Shown here: positions 7,297 through 15,139 of the stretch, in pieces | Layout: each line of letters starts with the position of its first letter | How positions within the stretch are numbered: position 1 is the stretch's first letter | Assembly (NCBI GenBank): GCA_015060395.1 | Contig: SUYP01000027.1 | Coordinates: 1 to 35,850, forward strand | Direction: 5' to 3' | DNA: 35,850 nucleotides | Origin: Bacteroidales bacterium | GTDB lineage: Bacteria; Bacteroidota; Bacteroidia; Bacteroidales; UBA932 | Position numbers and translations under genes: made by a program | Notes under the pieces: generated by a model | Databases searched by the model: none | Told to the model about the DNA's origin: nothing | Seen by the model: only the letters and a program-made list of their open reading frames with translations

Positions 7297-8385
7297 ATGA
7301 AAAAGATATTTTTTGCTTTAGCTGCATTCGCAGCAATGACTGCCTGCGTAAAGGATGAGCAGAATCCTGATGCACTCGTTCCTGAAAAGGAGCCTGAAAT
7401 CGTATATGACTACAGCAAGCTCGTTCTCAACGAGCTCTGCGGAGCAGGCGAGGACAATGAGAAATATTGGGAACTCTACAACACTGGAAGCCAGGAGATC
7501 GACCTTGCAGGCGTATTCATCAACAAGGACGAGGAACTTGCCTGGACAGGTGCTAAGGGTCAGAAGATTCCTGCAAAGGGCTTCTTCGCTATCGTAGGCG
7601 CAAAGGGAACTACTCCTGACGGATTCAGCTCAGGATTCTCAGCAAAGAAGAGCGTTATCGTAGAGCTTTATGCTCCTGACGGAAAGAAGCTCGACACATT
7701 CCAGCGTGGTGAGAAGGGTAGCGCCTGGGGAGATCAGGGACTTGACAACAACAAGGGTTCCTGGAGCCGTATTCCTGACGGAACAGGTTCGTTTATGATC
7801 ACTCCTAACCCTACTCCAGGTGCAGCGAACAATGGTGAGGGTGCAACAATCGATTATGACATTCCTGGCAGCGGTGAGAAGCCTGAGCCGGTAAAGGAAC
7901 CGAAGGTTGTCCTCAACGAGCTTTGCGGAAACAAGATTCCTGACGGTCCTCAGAAATTCATCGAGCTCTTCAACGCAGGTGAAGGCGAAGGCTCTCTCGA
8001 AGGCTGGACAATCAGAAAGTATGCTGCAGACGCAACAGATGTTGCCGGTAAGTACAATGTATGCTGGACAGCTCCTGCAGGTGCAAAGCTTGCTGCCGGA
8101 GAATATCTCGTGCTTGAGGCTGACCAGACAGATCCTGCACTCGGCTTCAATGCAGGTCTTTCAGCAAAGAAGGGCGTGAAGTTCGAACTTGTGGATGCTG
8201 ACGGCAATGTGGTTGACAAGTTCGTACGTGGCGAGGATGAGGATCCGTTTATGGAGGCCGGCCTTCCTGAGAACAAGGAGGCTTCATTCTCAAGAGTTCC
8301 GAACGGAGAAGGCGAGTGGGCATACGCAGTGCCGACTCCAGGTGCCGCAAACGGTGAAAAGACAGGTGATATTGAGCATAAATAA
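7297..8385 (+). CDS. lipoprotein with two lamin-tail domains
   Basis: A 362-aa protein with lipoprotein signal MKKIFFALAAFAAMTAC (lipidated Cys 17) and acidic residues soon after. Two homologous domains follow. The first (about 44-175) runs from LVLNELCGAGEDNEKYWELY to PNPTPGAANN. The second (about 205-355) runs from VVLNELCGNKIPDGPQKFIE to PTPGAANG. LNELxxxxxxxxxxIELxN, the inner SxxKxGxxxEL-type strand and the closing PTPGAAN are the signature of the lamin-tail domain (LTD), an Ig-like fold found in secreted bacterial nucleases and phosphatases. No enzymatic domain is attached, so it is probably a binding or scaffolding protein in the outer envelope. It sits between the porin and two triphosphate-tunnel proteins, about 100 bases after the porin across a REP-like palindrome. 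Domain call strong; role unknown. Confidence 0.8.
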   Translation: MKKIFFALAAFAAMTACVKDEQNPDALVPEKEPEIVYDYSKLVLNELCGAGEDNEKYWELYNTGSQEIDLAGVFINKDEELAWTGAKGQKIPAKGFFAIVGAKGTTPDGFSSGFSAKKSVIVELYAPDGKKLDTFQRGEKGSAWGDQGLDNNKGSWSRIPDGTGSFMITPNPTPGAANNGEGATIDYDIPGSGEKPEPVKEPKVVLNELCGNKIPDGPQKFIELFNAGEGEGSLEGWTIRKYAADATDVAGKYNVCWTAPAGAKLAAGEYLVLEADQTDPALGFNAGLSAKKGVKFELVDADGNVVDKFVRGEDEDPFMEAGLPENKEASFSRVPNGEGEWAYAVPTPGAANGEKTGDIEHK

Positions 8386-8407
8386 TTAATTGAAATCATA
8401 TTAGACT

Positions 8408-9046
8408 ATGGCAGAATTGAAAATCGGAGAAATCTCAAAGCCACGCTTTGAGTTCCGCTCTTTCGGACAGTGCTTCTGCGAGGCACACAAGAGAATGGCA
8501 CGTCTTTCCGTACCTGTTCCAGAAAAGGTATGGGAGCGTGAAAGCGACGAGATCTACATCATCTCACGCAAGAACGACATTAACAACACCAAGATCCGCA
8601 ACGGTAAGATGGACATCAAGACATACGTCCAGACTATTGACGGTCTCGAGCAGTGGAATCCTCTTATGAAGGGCGAGTTCCCTATCTCACGCGCAGTGCT
8701 CGAGAACGAGGTCTTCCCTGCATTTATGGTGGAGATGCCGGCTCTTGACAAGGATGAATATACATACGACGAGTTCATCGCTATGGTGAAGGCTAATCCT
8801 GACCTTGCTGCCGTACGCGTTCACAAGCAGCGCTTCGGCTATATGGTGAATGACACCATCTGCGAGGTGGGCAACGTGCTCATCAACGGAGCAAAGGTCG
8901 TTACCATCAACTCTGAGTCAACAGAGATCGAGGATATAAAGAAGACTATCGCCGACTGCGGTCTCGAGGGAGTAGAGAACATCAACTATCTCCAGGCCAT
9001 CAAGCGTGTTATCGGAATGTCGGACAAACCACTTGCAAACGAATAG
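8408..9046 (+). CDS. diverged CYTH/triphosphate-tunnel-like protein
   Basis: A 212-aa cytoplasmic protein, 22 bases after the lamin-tail gene and 4 bases before a canonical CYTH gene. It carries the order of charged strands expected of a triphosphate tunnel metalloenzyme: RFEFRSF (13-19) in the place of ExExK, RKNDINNTKIRNGKMDIK (54-71) as the basic tunnel strands, RVHKQRFGYMVND (137-149), then CEVGNVL (152-158), and a close in the form TINSESTEIEDIKKTI (167-181) with a Tyr-containing terminal helix (INYLQAIKR). The first acidic motif is reduced (E-F-R rather than E-x-E-x-K), so metal binding may be altered. Members cleave or bind triphosphate, polyphosphate or nucleoside triphosphates. I am unsure of the family on sequence alone; proximity to the CYTH gene supports it. 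Confidence 0.5.
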   Translation: MAELKIGEISKPRFEFRSFGQCFCEAHKRMARLSVPVPEKVWERESDEIYIISRKNDINNTKIRNGKMDIKTYVQTIDGLEQWNPLMKGEFPISRAVLENEVFPAFMVEMPALDKDEYTYDEFIAMVKANPDLAAVRVHKQRFGYMVNDTICEVGNVLINGAKVVTINSESTEIEDIKKTIADCGLEGVENINYLQAIKRVIGMSDKPLANE

Positions 9047-9050
9047 TATT

Positions 9051-9524
9051 ATGGCACAGGAAATCGAAAGAAAATTCTTGGTTGCAGGCGACTTCAAGCC
9101 GTTTGCAAAGAAGGCTACCCGCATCACTCAGGGCTACCTCAGCTCAGTTCCTGAGCGCACCGTACGCGTACGCGTAAAGGGTGAGAAAGGATTCATCACC
9201 ATCAAGGGCATCGGCTCGGAGAGCGGAGCAAGCCGTTTCGAGTGGGAAAAGGAAATCCCTGTAGCAGAGGTACAGGAACTCCTCAAGATCTGTGAGCCAG
9301 GCGTGATCGACAAGACACGCTATCTCGTTGAGGCCGGCGAGCACACATACGAGGTGGACGAGTTCTACGGTGACAACGAAGGCCTTACAGTAGCTGAGGT
9401 CGAACTTTCTTCTGAGGACGAGGCTTTTGCAAAGCCAGAGTGGCTCGGTGAGGAGGTTACCGGAGACGTCAAGTACTACAACTCTATGCTTATGAAGAAC
9501 CCATATAAGAATTGGGCGAAATAA
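9051..9524 (+). CDS. CYTH domain protein (probable inorganic triphosphatase)
   Basis: A 157-aa protein. I chose ATG 9051, 4 bases after the previous stop, because the CYTH signature EIERKFLV then begins at residue 4; an upstream in-frame ATG at 9006 lies inside the preceding gene. The ExExK motif (4-8), RVRVKGEKGFITIKG (39-53), FEWEKEIP (63-70), DKTRY (87-91), EVDEFYG (101-107) and AEVELSSEDE (115-124) are the ordered basic and acidic strands of the triphosphate tunnel metalloenzyme fold, which binds a triphosphate with divalent metal. Short stand-alone bacterial members of this type are commonly tripolyphosphatases, with thiamine triphosphatase or adenylate cyclase activity as alternatives. 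Nothing here separates those; the phosphate-gene neighbourhood favours inorganic polyphosphate. Confidence 0.85.
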   Translation: MAQEIERKFLVAGDFKPFAKKATRITQGYLSSVPERTVRVRVKGEKGFITIKGIGSESGASRFEWEKEIPVAEVQELLKICEPGVIDKTRYLVEAGEHTYEVDEFYGDNEGLTVAEVELSSEDEAFAKPEWLGEEVTGDVKYYNSMLMKNPYKNWAK

Positions 9525-9531
9525 TCTTTTG

Positions 9532-9589
9532 AGATTGCCGATCAAGCCGGCAATGACGCAACAGTCATCCCCGGCTTGACCGGGGATCT
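9532..9589. repeat. inverted pair of REP-like palindromes
   Basis: Two GTCAT-type units face each other between the CYTH gene and the permease gene. The first (9532-9557) forms ATTGCCG/CGGCAAT and ends in GAC; the second (9564-9589) is GTCATCCCCGG CTTGA CCGGGGATCT with an 8-bp stem. A 6-nt spacer separates them. The back-to-back layout is typical of paired REP elements and may act as a weak transcription stop or mRNA-stabilising structure. Confidence 0.6.
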
Positions 9590-9606
9590 TTAAACAGACA
9601 GAAACT

Positions 9607-11217
9607 ATGACCGACAAGAATACTGAACTGGAACAGGAGCAGGTCTTCGACCCGCTGGATATGAACAACTATAAGGTCGAGAAGCTTCCGAAGATGGAAA
9701 AATCCGGCTTCGAGAAGTGGATGGCACGTCTGGGAGGACCTATAGCCGCCCTTGTATTCATATTGATATATTGGGTGATAGACATACCTCTTTTCGATAA
9801 TCTTGACTTCTCGGGATTGTCGGCAAAGGCGCAGGCAAGGCTTGATGTCATCGGTGAAGCGGCCTTCATAAGGGCCTGCTATGCGATGCTTGCAATCTTC
9901 TGTGCGTCCATCGTCCTTTGGATCAGTGAGGCTGTTCAGAGCTATCTGACGTCACTGATGGTGATTATGGCCGTGATCCTGTGTGGAGTAACCACGCAGA
10001 AAGATGCATTCGCCCAACTCGGACATCCGGTGATGTGGCTCAATATCCTTTCTTTCGTTCTGGCCAGTATGCTTGTCAAGACTCAGGCGGCCAAAAGATT
10101 TGCCCTGTGGTTCGTGCTCAAGTTCGGAAAGAGCGCGAGCGGTATATTCTTCAGCTTCCTTGTCATCAACGTCGTCCTGTCTATGTTCATCTCGGCTACA
10201 ACCGTAAAGGCAACCATCCTTCTGCCTATATTTATGGTGGTGGCTGCGATCTTCGGAGCAAGCCAGGGCAACAGAAACAATTTCGGACGCAACCTTGTGC
10301 TCCAGAACCTGTTTCAGATAAACATCGGTGCCAGCGCCTTTATGACCGGCTCCGGTGCAAACCTGCTTGCAGTCTCACTTCTTACAGGTGCATATAGCTC
10401 AGTGTCAATGATTTATTCGGATTGGCTTGCTGCAGCTTTCCCTCTTGCGATGATCCTGCTTGTAATCGGCTGGTTCATAGGAGTGAAAGTCATATTCCCT
10501 CTCAAGCCGGAGGAAAAGAAGCCTCAGATCGAGGGTGGAATGCAGCGCCTGCGCCAGGAACTTGACGCTATGGGAAAGATGACAAAAGAGGAATTCAAGT
10601 CAATCGCCATCTTTGTCGGCGTACTCGTGATGTGGGTCACCGAGAGCTGGCACGGAGTTTCTGCAGAAGTCGTGGTCCTCATAGGTGCCATCATCGCCTT
10701 GATGCCGGGTATCGGCGTGGTGAAATGGAACGATGTGGATATCCCTTGGCATCTTATGATATTCTCTGCAGGTGCGTATGTCATCGGCTCCGGCCTTAAT
10801 GCCACCGACCTTCCTGCAATGATGGTAGGCGCCGGAATGGATGCTCTCGGCATTACTGCGCAGACCCCATTCATAGTCCTGTATGTCCTGCTTACCGGGC
10901 TTATGCTTTTCAGCGCGCTGATCTTCCAGTCGAAGAATATGAGGGCACTTGTATTCCTGCCTATCGCCATAGGAGTCGAGCAGCAGTTCGGCCTTCCGCC
11001 GCTCAGCCTCTCGTTCCCTGTGGCACTTCTGATCGAACACGTTTATGTGCTGCCGTTCAACAGCAAACCGGCCGCACTTCTATATACCACCAACCATTAC
11101 AGCTGGAGCGACACCTTCAAGTTCGGTATCACTATGATGCTCATCGCCTGGGTTATGATCCTGATCTGGGGTGAGACCGTCCTCCACTGGCTGGGCTATA
11201 CGCCAGGACTATTCTAG
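9607..11217 (+). CDS. DASS/SLC13 family anion permease
   Basis: A 536-aa inner-membrane protein with about 11-12 transmembrane segments after a 40-residue hydrophilic N-terminus. SATTVKATILLPI (196-208) stands where DASS transporters have the SNT-type sodium/substrate motif, and TGSGANLLAV (247-256) matches the GTxxNL loop. A second-half counterpart, QSKNMRALVFLPIAI, lies near residues 433-447. The family (divalent anion:sodium symporters) moves dicarboxylates, sulfate or phosphate; yeast Pho87/90/91 are phosphate members. The usual SNT is SAT in the first half and SKN in the second, so the substrate is not a standard dicarboxylate by inspection. It follows CYTH-type and porin genes, which favours phosphate or another inorganic anion. 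Family call firm; substrate inferred from context. Confidence 0.8.
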   Translation: MTDKNTELEQEQVFDPLDMNNYKVEKLPKMEKSGFEKWMARLGGPIAALVFILIYWVIDIPLFDNLDFSGLSAKAQARLDVIGEAAFIRACYAMLAIFCASIVLWISEAVQSYLTSLMVIMAVILCGVTTQKDAFAQLGHPVMWLNILSFVLASMLVKTQAAKRFALWFVLKFGKSASGIFFSFLVINVVLSMFISATTVKATILLPIFMVVAAIFGASQGNRNNFGRNLVLQNLFQINIGASAFMTGSGANLLAVSLLTGAYSSVSMIYSDWLAAAFPLAMILLVIGWFIGVKVIFPLKPEEKKPQIEGGMQRLRQELDAMGKMTKEEFKSIAIFVGVLVMWVTESWHGVSAEVVVLIGAIIALMPGIGVVKWNDVDIPWHLMIFSAGAYVIGSGLNATDLPAMMVGAGMDALGITAQTPFIVLYVLLTGLMLFSALIFQSKNMRALVFLPIAIGVEQQFGLPPLSLSFPVALLIEHVYVLPFNSKPAALLYTTNHYSWSDTFKFGITMMLIAWVMILIWGETVLHWLGYTPGLF

Positions 11218-11244
11218 CCCTGGAATATATTTTAACCCCCTGCT

Positions 11245-11299
11245 CCCCCTGTCAGGGGGATTTCGGCCCTGCCCGGGCCGGCCCCTTTGGGGCTTTATT
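11245..11299 (+). terminator. tandem GC-rich hairpins with terminator end
   Basis: CCCCCTG/CAGGGGG (11245-11259) is followed by GGCC-rich pairing and then GCCCC TTT GGGGC TTTATT (11281-11299), a short stable hairpin with a weak U-rich tail. It lies 28-80 bases after the permease stop and before the next start at 11324. Confidence 0.55.
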
Positions 11300-11323
11300 A
11301 ACCAACGCACGGTCTATTCTGAT

Positions 11324-12784
11324 ATGATATCGATACAGGCAAAGAAACACGATAACTTTTCCGTAGAGTTCAAATTCGGCTTCAACTGCACTGAAGACGG
11401 AGTCCGCGATGACTTTTCGGTCAACGCGTGGATCTTCGTCCCCAACAGTGTCGGCGTCAATCCCGAGAATTACGGCAAGAACCAGTTCTATCGTGACGTA
11501 AAGTCAAATGTACGTCTCATAACTCCGGCATATCTTCTTCGCGATATCGCCAAGGACTCCTCTCTGCCCCTGCAGTCTCTGCGCAAGGCATTGGAAAAGC
11601 TTCTGGACTCACCTCAGCCCAAGGACTTTGATGCATACGAGTATCATCTGAAGATGTTCGCGGCCATCTTCAAGAGTGCTCTGCGTGACCACGCCGCCCA
11701 TCTTCGTGCTACGAAGTCGCTGGATACTGCGGGCTATCTGGTGGATGACTATGTGAACAGTTCGAAGATGGTTCTTTCCAGATTCAGGGAACTCTACCGC
11801 ATAATCGATGTGCCGACGGTATCCGACAAGACCAGAAGCTATTTCCGTCTCTGTGACGAGTTTATGAGCCACGTGCTTGAACTCCAGACCGTCCGTATCA
11901 TCCGTAAGATAGATTCTTCTCCGAGAGCGGACACCCTGAAGCAGATCCGTGGAAGATTCCTCTCCCTTATAATGGAAGAACAGCAGTACAAGAAGACGAG
12001 GGAATACGGTACTCTGTCAGACGACGAGGAACACAACCGTCAGCTTGTCTATCACAGAGGAATGCTCAAGAAGTTCATAGAGAGCGAGTTATATATCCGT
12101 CTCGACAAGAAGAGGGACGGTGTGGCCGTGGAGCAGCTGTATTACAGCATAGCCGCCGGAATCGCTATGATATTCGCCACGGCTGTAGCCTGGTTCACCC
12201 AGGTCAGATACGGCAACATCACCTGGCCTCTCTTCATCGTGCTGGTGGTAAGCTATATGATGAAGGACAGGATCAAGGACCTGATGCGATATTATTTCGC
12301 GCACAAGCTCGGCAACAAATACTATGACAAGAAGGCCACCATCACCATCGGAAAGCAGAGGGTGGGGGAACTCAAGGAGGGATTTGACTTCATTTCGGCC
12401 GAAAAGGCTCCTGTCGAAGTCATCAAGCTCAGGGATGCCGCTGCCTCAGTCGAGGACGAGTCTCTCATTTTCGAAGAGAAGATAATGCTCTACCGCAAGC
12501 ATCTGACAATCGATGATGTGGCTCTGGCAGCCAATGCGGACTACCCTATGCGAGGCATCAACGAGATTATGCGTCTGCATCTGACCCGCTTCACCCAGAA
12601 GATGGATAATCCGGAAGTCCCGATCGATGTGGTTGATGATCAGGGAAATATAGGTTCTGTGCAGGTGGACAAGATATATTGCATAAATATAGTGTTCCAG
12701 TTCCAGCACGATTCCGATGTGGAATATCATCATTTCCGTATAACGATGACGCGTGACGGAGTCCTCCGTATAGATGAAATATAG
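11324..12784 (+). CDS. unrecognised membrane protein, 486 aa
   Basis: I do not recognise this family. I chose ATG 11324 (MISIQAKKHDNFSVEFKFG) because the frame upstream of it runs back through the hairpins and into the permease gene. There is no signal peptide. The N-terminal 265 residues are soluble and helix-rich (VDDYVNSSKMVLSRFRELYR and similar). Two membrane segments follow at about 275-292 and 297-315, joined by a short turn. A basic stretch (MMKDRIKDLMRYYFAHKLGNK) follows them. The C-terminal 150 residues are mixed alpha/beta and end in strands (FRITMTRDGVLRIDEI). It lies between the anion permease and another large membrane protein on the same strand, so it may belong to the same functional group, but a hairpin terminator precedes it. 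A role in signalling or membrane scaffolding would be a guess. Confidence 0.7.
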   Translation: MISIQAKKHDNFSVEFKFGFNCTEDGVRDDFSVNAWIFVPNSVGVNPENYGKNQFYRDVKSNVRLITPAYLLRDIAKDSSLPLQSLRKALEKLLDSPQPKDFDAYEYHLKMFAAIFKSALRDHAAHLRATKSLDTAGYLVDDYVNSSKMVLSRFRELYRIIDVPTVSDKTRSYFRLCDEFMSHVLELQTVRIIRKIDSSPRADTLKQIRGRFLSLIMEEQQYKKTREYGTLSDDEEHNRQLVYHRGMLKKFIESELYIRLDKKRDGVAVEQLYYSIAAGIAMIFATAVAWFTQVRYGNITWPLFIVLVVSYMMKDRIKDLMRYYFAHKLGNKYYDKKATITIGKQRVGELKEGFDFISAEKAPVEVIKLRDAAASVEDESLIFEEKIMLYRKHLTIDDVALAANADYPMRGINEIMRLHLTRFTQKMDNPEVPIDVVDDQGNIGSVQVDKIYCINIVFQFQHDSDVEYHHFRITMTRDGVLRIDEI

Positions 12785-12816
12785 CCCTTGTGCGGATGAG
12801 TTTTCGAAAAAATGAT

Positions 12817-12824
12817 TACCTTTG
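12817..12824 (+). promoter_or_regulatory. promoter -7 element before the EF-hand membrane protein gene
   Basis: TACCTTTG is an exact TAnnTTTG match, 42 bases before ATG 12866 and 32 bases after the preceding stop. No good TTTG box is seen at the usual distance upstream, so only the -7 element is supported. Confidence 0.5.
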
Positions 12825-12865
12825 AAAGTTGCACGATTCTATGATAAATCAAAACTTTCAATTAT

Positions 12866-15010
12866 ATGGCAATCATTAATAAAGAACGTAAGTACAAGTG
12901 GGAGTTCGACAATATCGGAGGAGCTTCACGTGTACGCATTTCTAAAGGCGAGGACATCAGACACCTTGCCGAGCTCGATCCCAAGATGTGGACTGTTCTG
13001 TCCTGCCCGGTGAAAGGACTCGAGATCGATGATAAAAGCCTTGCATATATCGACAATGACGCAGATGGGAAGATCCGTGTCAACGACATCATTGCTACGG
13101 CAGAATGGATGACCGGTGCCCTCAAGAATGCCGATCTGCTTTTGGAAGGCAAGGATCATATTGATATAGAACAGTTTGCGGATAACGAATCTGGTCGTAA
13201 ACTCCACGATTCGGCAAAGCAGATTCTCGGACACCTCTCTAAAGAGGGTAGTGTCATTTCCCTTGCGGATACATCAGACAGCGCAGCTATATTCGCCCAG
13301 ACCCGTTTCAACGGTGACGGAGTCATAACAGAAGCCACAGCGGAAGATGCCGATGATAAAGCTGCGATTGCAGCTGCTGTAGCCTCTTTCGGTGGCGTAG
13401 CAGACAGAAGCGGTGTGCAGGGCGTGAATGCTGAGATGATAGAGAATTTCTACAAGGCTCTTGCTGACTATGTCGCTTGGCAGGAATCTGCGGTCGAGGC
13501 TCCTTTCGGAGACGGCACTGATGCAGCGATAGAGGCATATAACGCTCTGGATGCCAAGGTGAAGGACTTCTTTATGCGCTCGAGGCTCGCGGCGTTCTCG
13601 CCTGACAGCACGGCAGCTCTTGATGTCCAGACATCCCGTATCGAGGCTATAAGCTCCGAAAATCTCACCGGAAAGACCGATGATATCGCGGCTTATCCTA
13701 TCGCACGCGTCACCGGTAAGGCCGAGATCGACCTCTCAGAGCCTGTAAACCCTGCCTGGGCCGCTCAGTTCGAGACTGTCAAGGCGCTGATCAAGGACAA
13801 GAAGACCCTTACCGAGGCTGACTGGGCGGAAATCGGAGCTCGTTTCGCTGCCTATACTGCCTGGAAGGGTGCCAAGGCCGGAGCCGAAGTCGAAGCTCTA
13901 GGACTTGATGCAGTCAAGGATTTCATTGCCAGGAACAGGAAGGAGGCTCTTCTCTCTCTCGTGGCCCAGGACTCAGCCCTTGCTGAAGAAGCTGCAAACA
14001 TCGATATGGTGGACAAGTTCCTTCATATATACCGCGACTTTGCGAGACTTCTGCGTAACTTCGTTACTCTCAATGACTTCTATGCCAAGGACAAGGCTGT
14101 CGCAGCTATATTCCAGTCCGGCCGCCTCATCATTGACCAGCGCGAATGCCGCTTCTGTATGAAGGTGACGGATATGGCAAAGCATAACGCGTCAGCAGCA
14201 ACAAGCGGAATGTTCCTTATCTATTGCGACTGCACTACAAAGACTTCGGCTGAAAAGCTCAATATCGTTGCTGCCGTCACTGTCGGAGGCATCGGCGACC
14301 TTATCGTAGGCAAGAATGCGGTTTATTATGACAATGCCGGAACAGAATGGGATGCGGTCATCACCAAGGTCGTTGACAATCCTATAAGCGTGGCCCAGGC
14401 ATTCTGGTCGCCGTACCGCAGGATGGCCAAGGCGATAGAGAACCTCATCAGCAAGAACGCGGCAGACAAGGATGCGAAGATGATGGCGGATGCAAACGCT
14501 AAGATCAATGCTGCTCCAGCCACGCTCCCTGCTGCGGCTCCGGACGGCAAGCCGGCCGCTGCCCCTCCGTTCGATATTGCCAAGGTTGCAGGTATCTTCG
14601 CGGCTGTCGGTGTGGCTGTCGGTATGATAGGAACAGCCCTCTCAGGCCTTCTGAAAGGACTTTTTGCCCTCAAGTGGTGGCAGCTGTTAATCGTTTTTGC
14701 CGGAATTATGCTTCTGATCTCGGGTCCTGCGATGGTTATGGCCTGGCTCAAGCTCCGTCGCAGGAACATAGCTCCTCTTCTCAATGCCAACGGCTGGGCA
14801 GTCAATGCCGCTTCGAAGATCAGCATTCCGTTCGGCGAGACCCTCACGGATGTAGCGAAGTTCCCTAAGATGAAGCTTAAGGACCCTTATAAGAAGGGAA
14901 TGGCAGGATGGAAGAAACTCCTGATTTCGATCGTATGCCTCGCACTCGTCTTTGCAGCCCTCTGGCTCTTCGACCTCCTGGCATTCATAAATCTTCCGTC
15001 ACCGCTTTAA
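12866..15010 (+). CDS. large membrane protein with EF-hand-type loop, function unknown
   Basis: A 714-aa protein without a signal peptide. Near the N-terminus, residues 63-74 (DNDADGKIRVND) form a textbook 12-residue EF-hand calcium loop with Asp at positions 1, 3, 5 and 12 and Gly at 6. A second, degenerate loop (RFNGDGVITEAT, 147-158) lacks the first acidic ligand. A long Ala-rich helical region (about 160-480) follows, with a CxxC-like cluster (RECRFCMKV) and a second pair, YCDC. A Pro/Ala-rich linker leads to three membrane segments at about 572-600, 605-632 and 683-705. I know no named family for this layout. It has its own -7 promoter element and ends at a bidirectional terminator. The EF-hand reading is direct; calcium sensing is inference. 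Confidence 0.75.
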   Translation: MAIINKERKYKWEFDNIGGASRVRISKGEDIRHLAELDPKMWTVLSCPVKGLEIDDKSLAYIDNDADGKIRVNDIIATAEWMTGALKNADLLLEGKDHIDIEQFADNESGRKLHDSAKQILGHLSKEGSVISLADTSDSAAIFAQTRFNGDGVITEATAEDADDKAAIAAAVASFGGVADRSGVQGVNAEMIENFYKALADYVAWQESAVEAPFGDGTDAAIEAYNALDAKVKDFFMRSRLAAFSPDSTAALDVQTSRIEAISSENLTGKTDDIAAYPIARVTGKAEIDLSEPVNPAWAAQFETVKALIKDKKTLTEADWAEIGARFAAYTAWKGAKAGAEVEALGLDAVKDFIARNRKEALLSLVAQDSALAEEAANIDMVDKFLHIYRDFARLLRNFVTLNDFYAKDKAVAAIFQSGRLIIDQRECRFCMKVTDMAKHNASAATSGMFLIYCDCTTKTSAEKLNIVAAVTVGGIGDLIVGKNAVYYDNAGTEWDAVITKVVDNPISVAQAFWSPYRRMAKAIENLISKNAADKDAKMMADANAKINAAPATLPAAAPDGKPAAAPPFDIAKVAGIFAAVGVAVGMIGTALSGLLKGLFALKWWQLLIVFAGIMLLISGPAMVMAWLKLRRRNIAPLLNANGWAVNAASKISIPFGETLTDVAKFPKMKLKDPYKKGMAGWKKLLISIVCLALVFAALWLFDLLAFINLPSPL

Positions 15011-15029
15011 GTCATCATCTACATCATCT

Positions 15030-15135
15030 AAAAACTCAGCAGCACTGCTATACCAGTGACCCCCGCCTCCCTGTCGGGAAGCACCCCCTAGCCGGGGGTG
15101 GCACGTCACTTATATAGCAGTGCTGCTGAGTTTTT
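15030..15135. terminator. bidirectional terminator with 31-bp arms and nested hairpins
   Basis: The left arm (15030-15060) and right arm (15105-15135) are complementary at 29 of 31 positions, starting AAAAACTCAGCAGCACTGC and ending in the matching U-tract. The 44-nt loop holds its own small GC hairpins (TCCC TGTC GGGA, and ACCCCC TAGCC GGGGGT). It lies exactly between the convergent gene ends at 15010 and 15140, so it probably stops transcription from both sides. Confidence 0.85.
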
Positions 15136-15139
15136 TGTA

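Noticed and set aside
9006..9050. N-terminal extension of the CYTH protein from ATG 9006
   Set aside because: The extension overlaps the preceding gene and would push the EIERK motif away from the N-terminus where the family has it.
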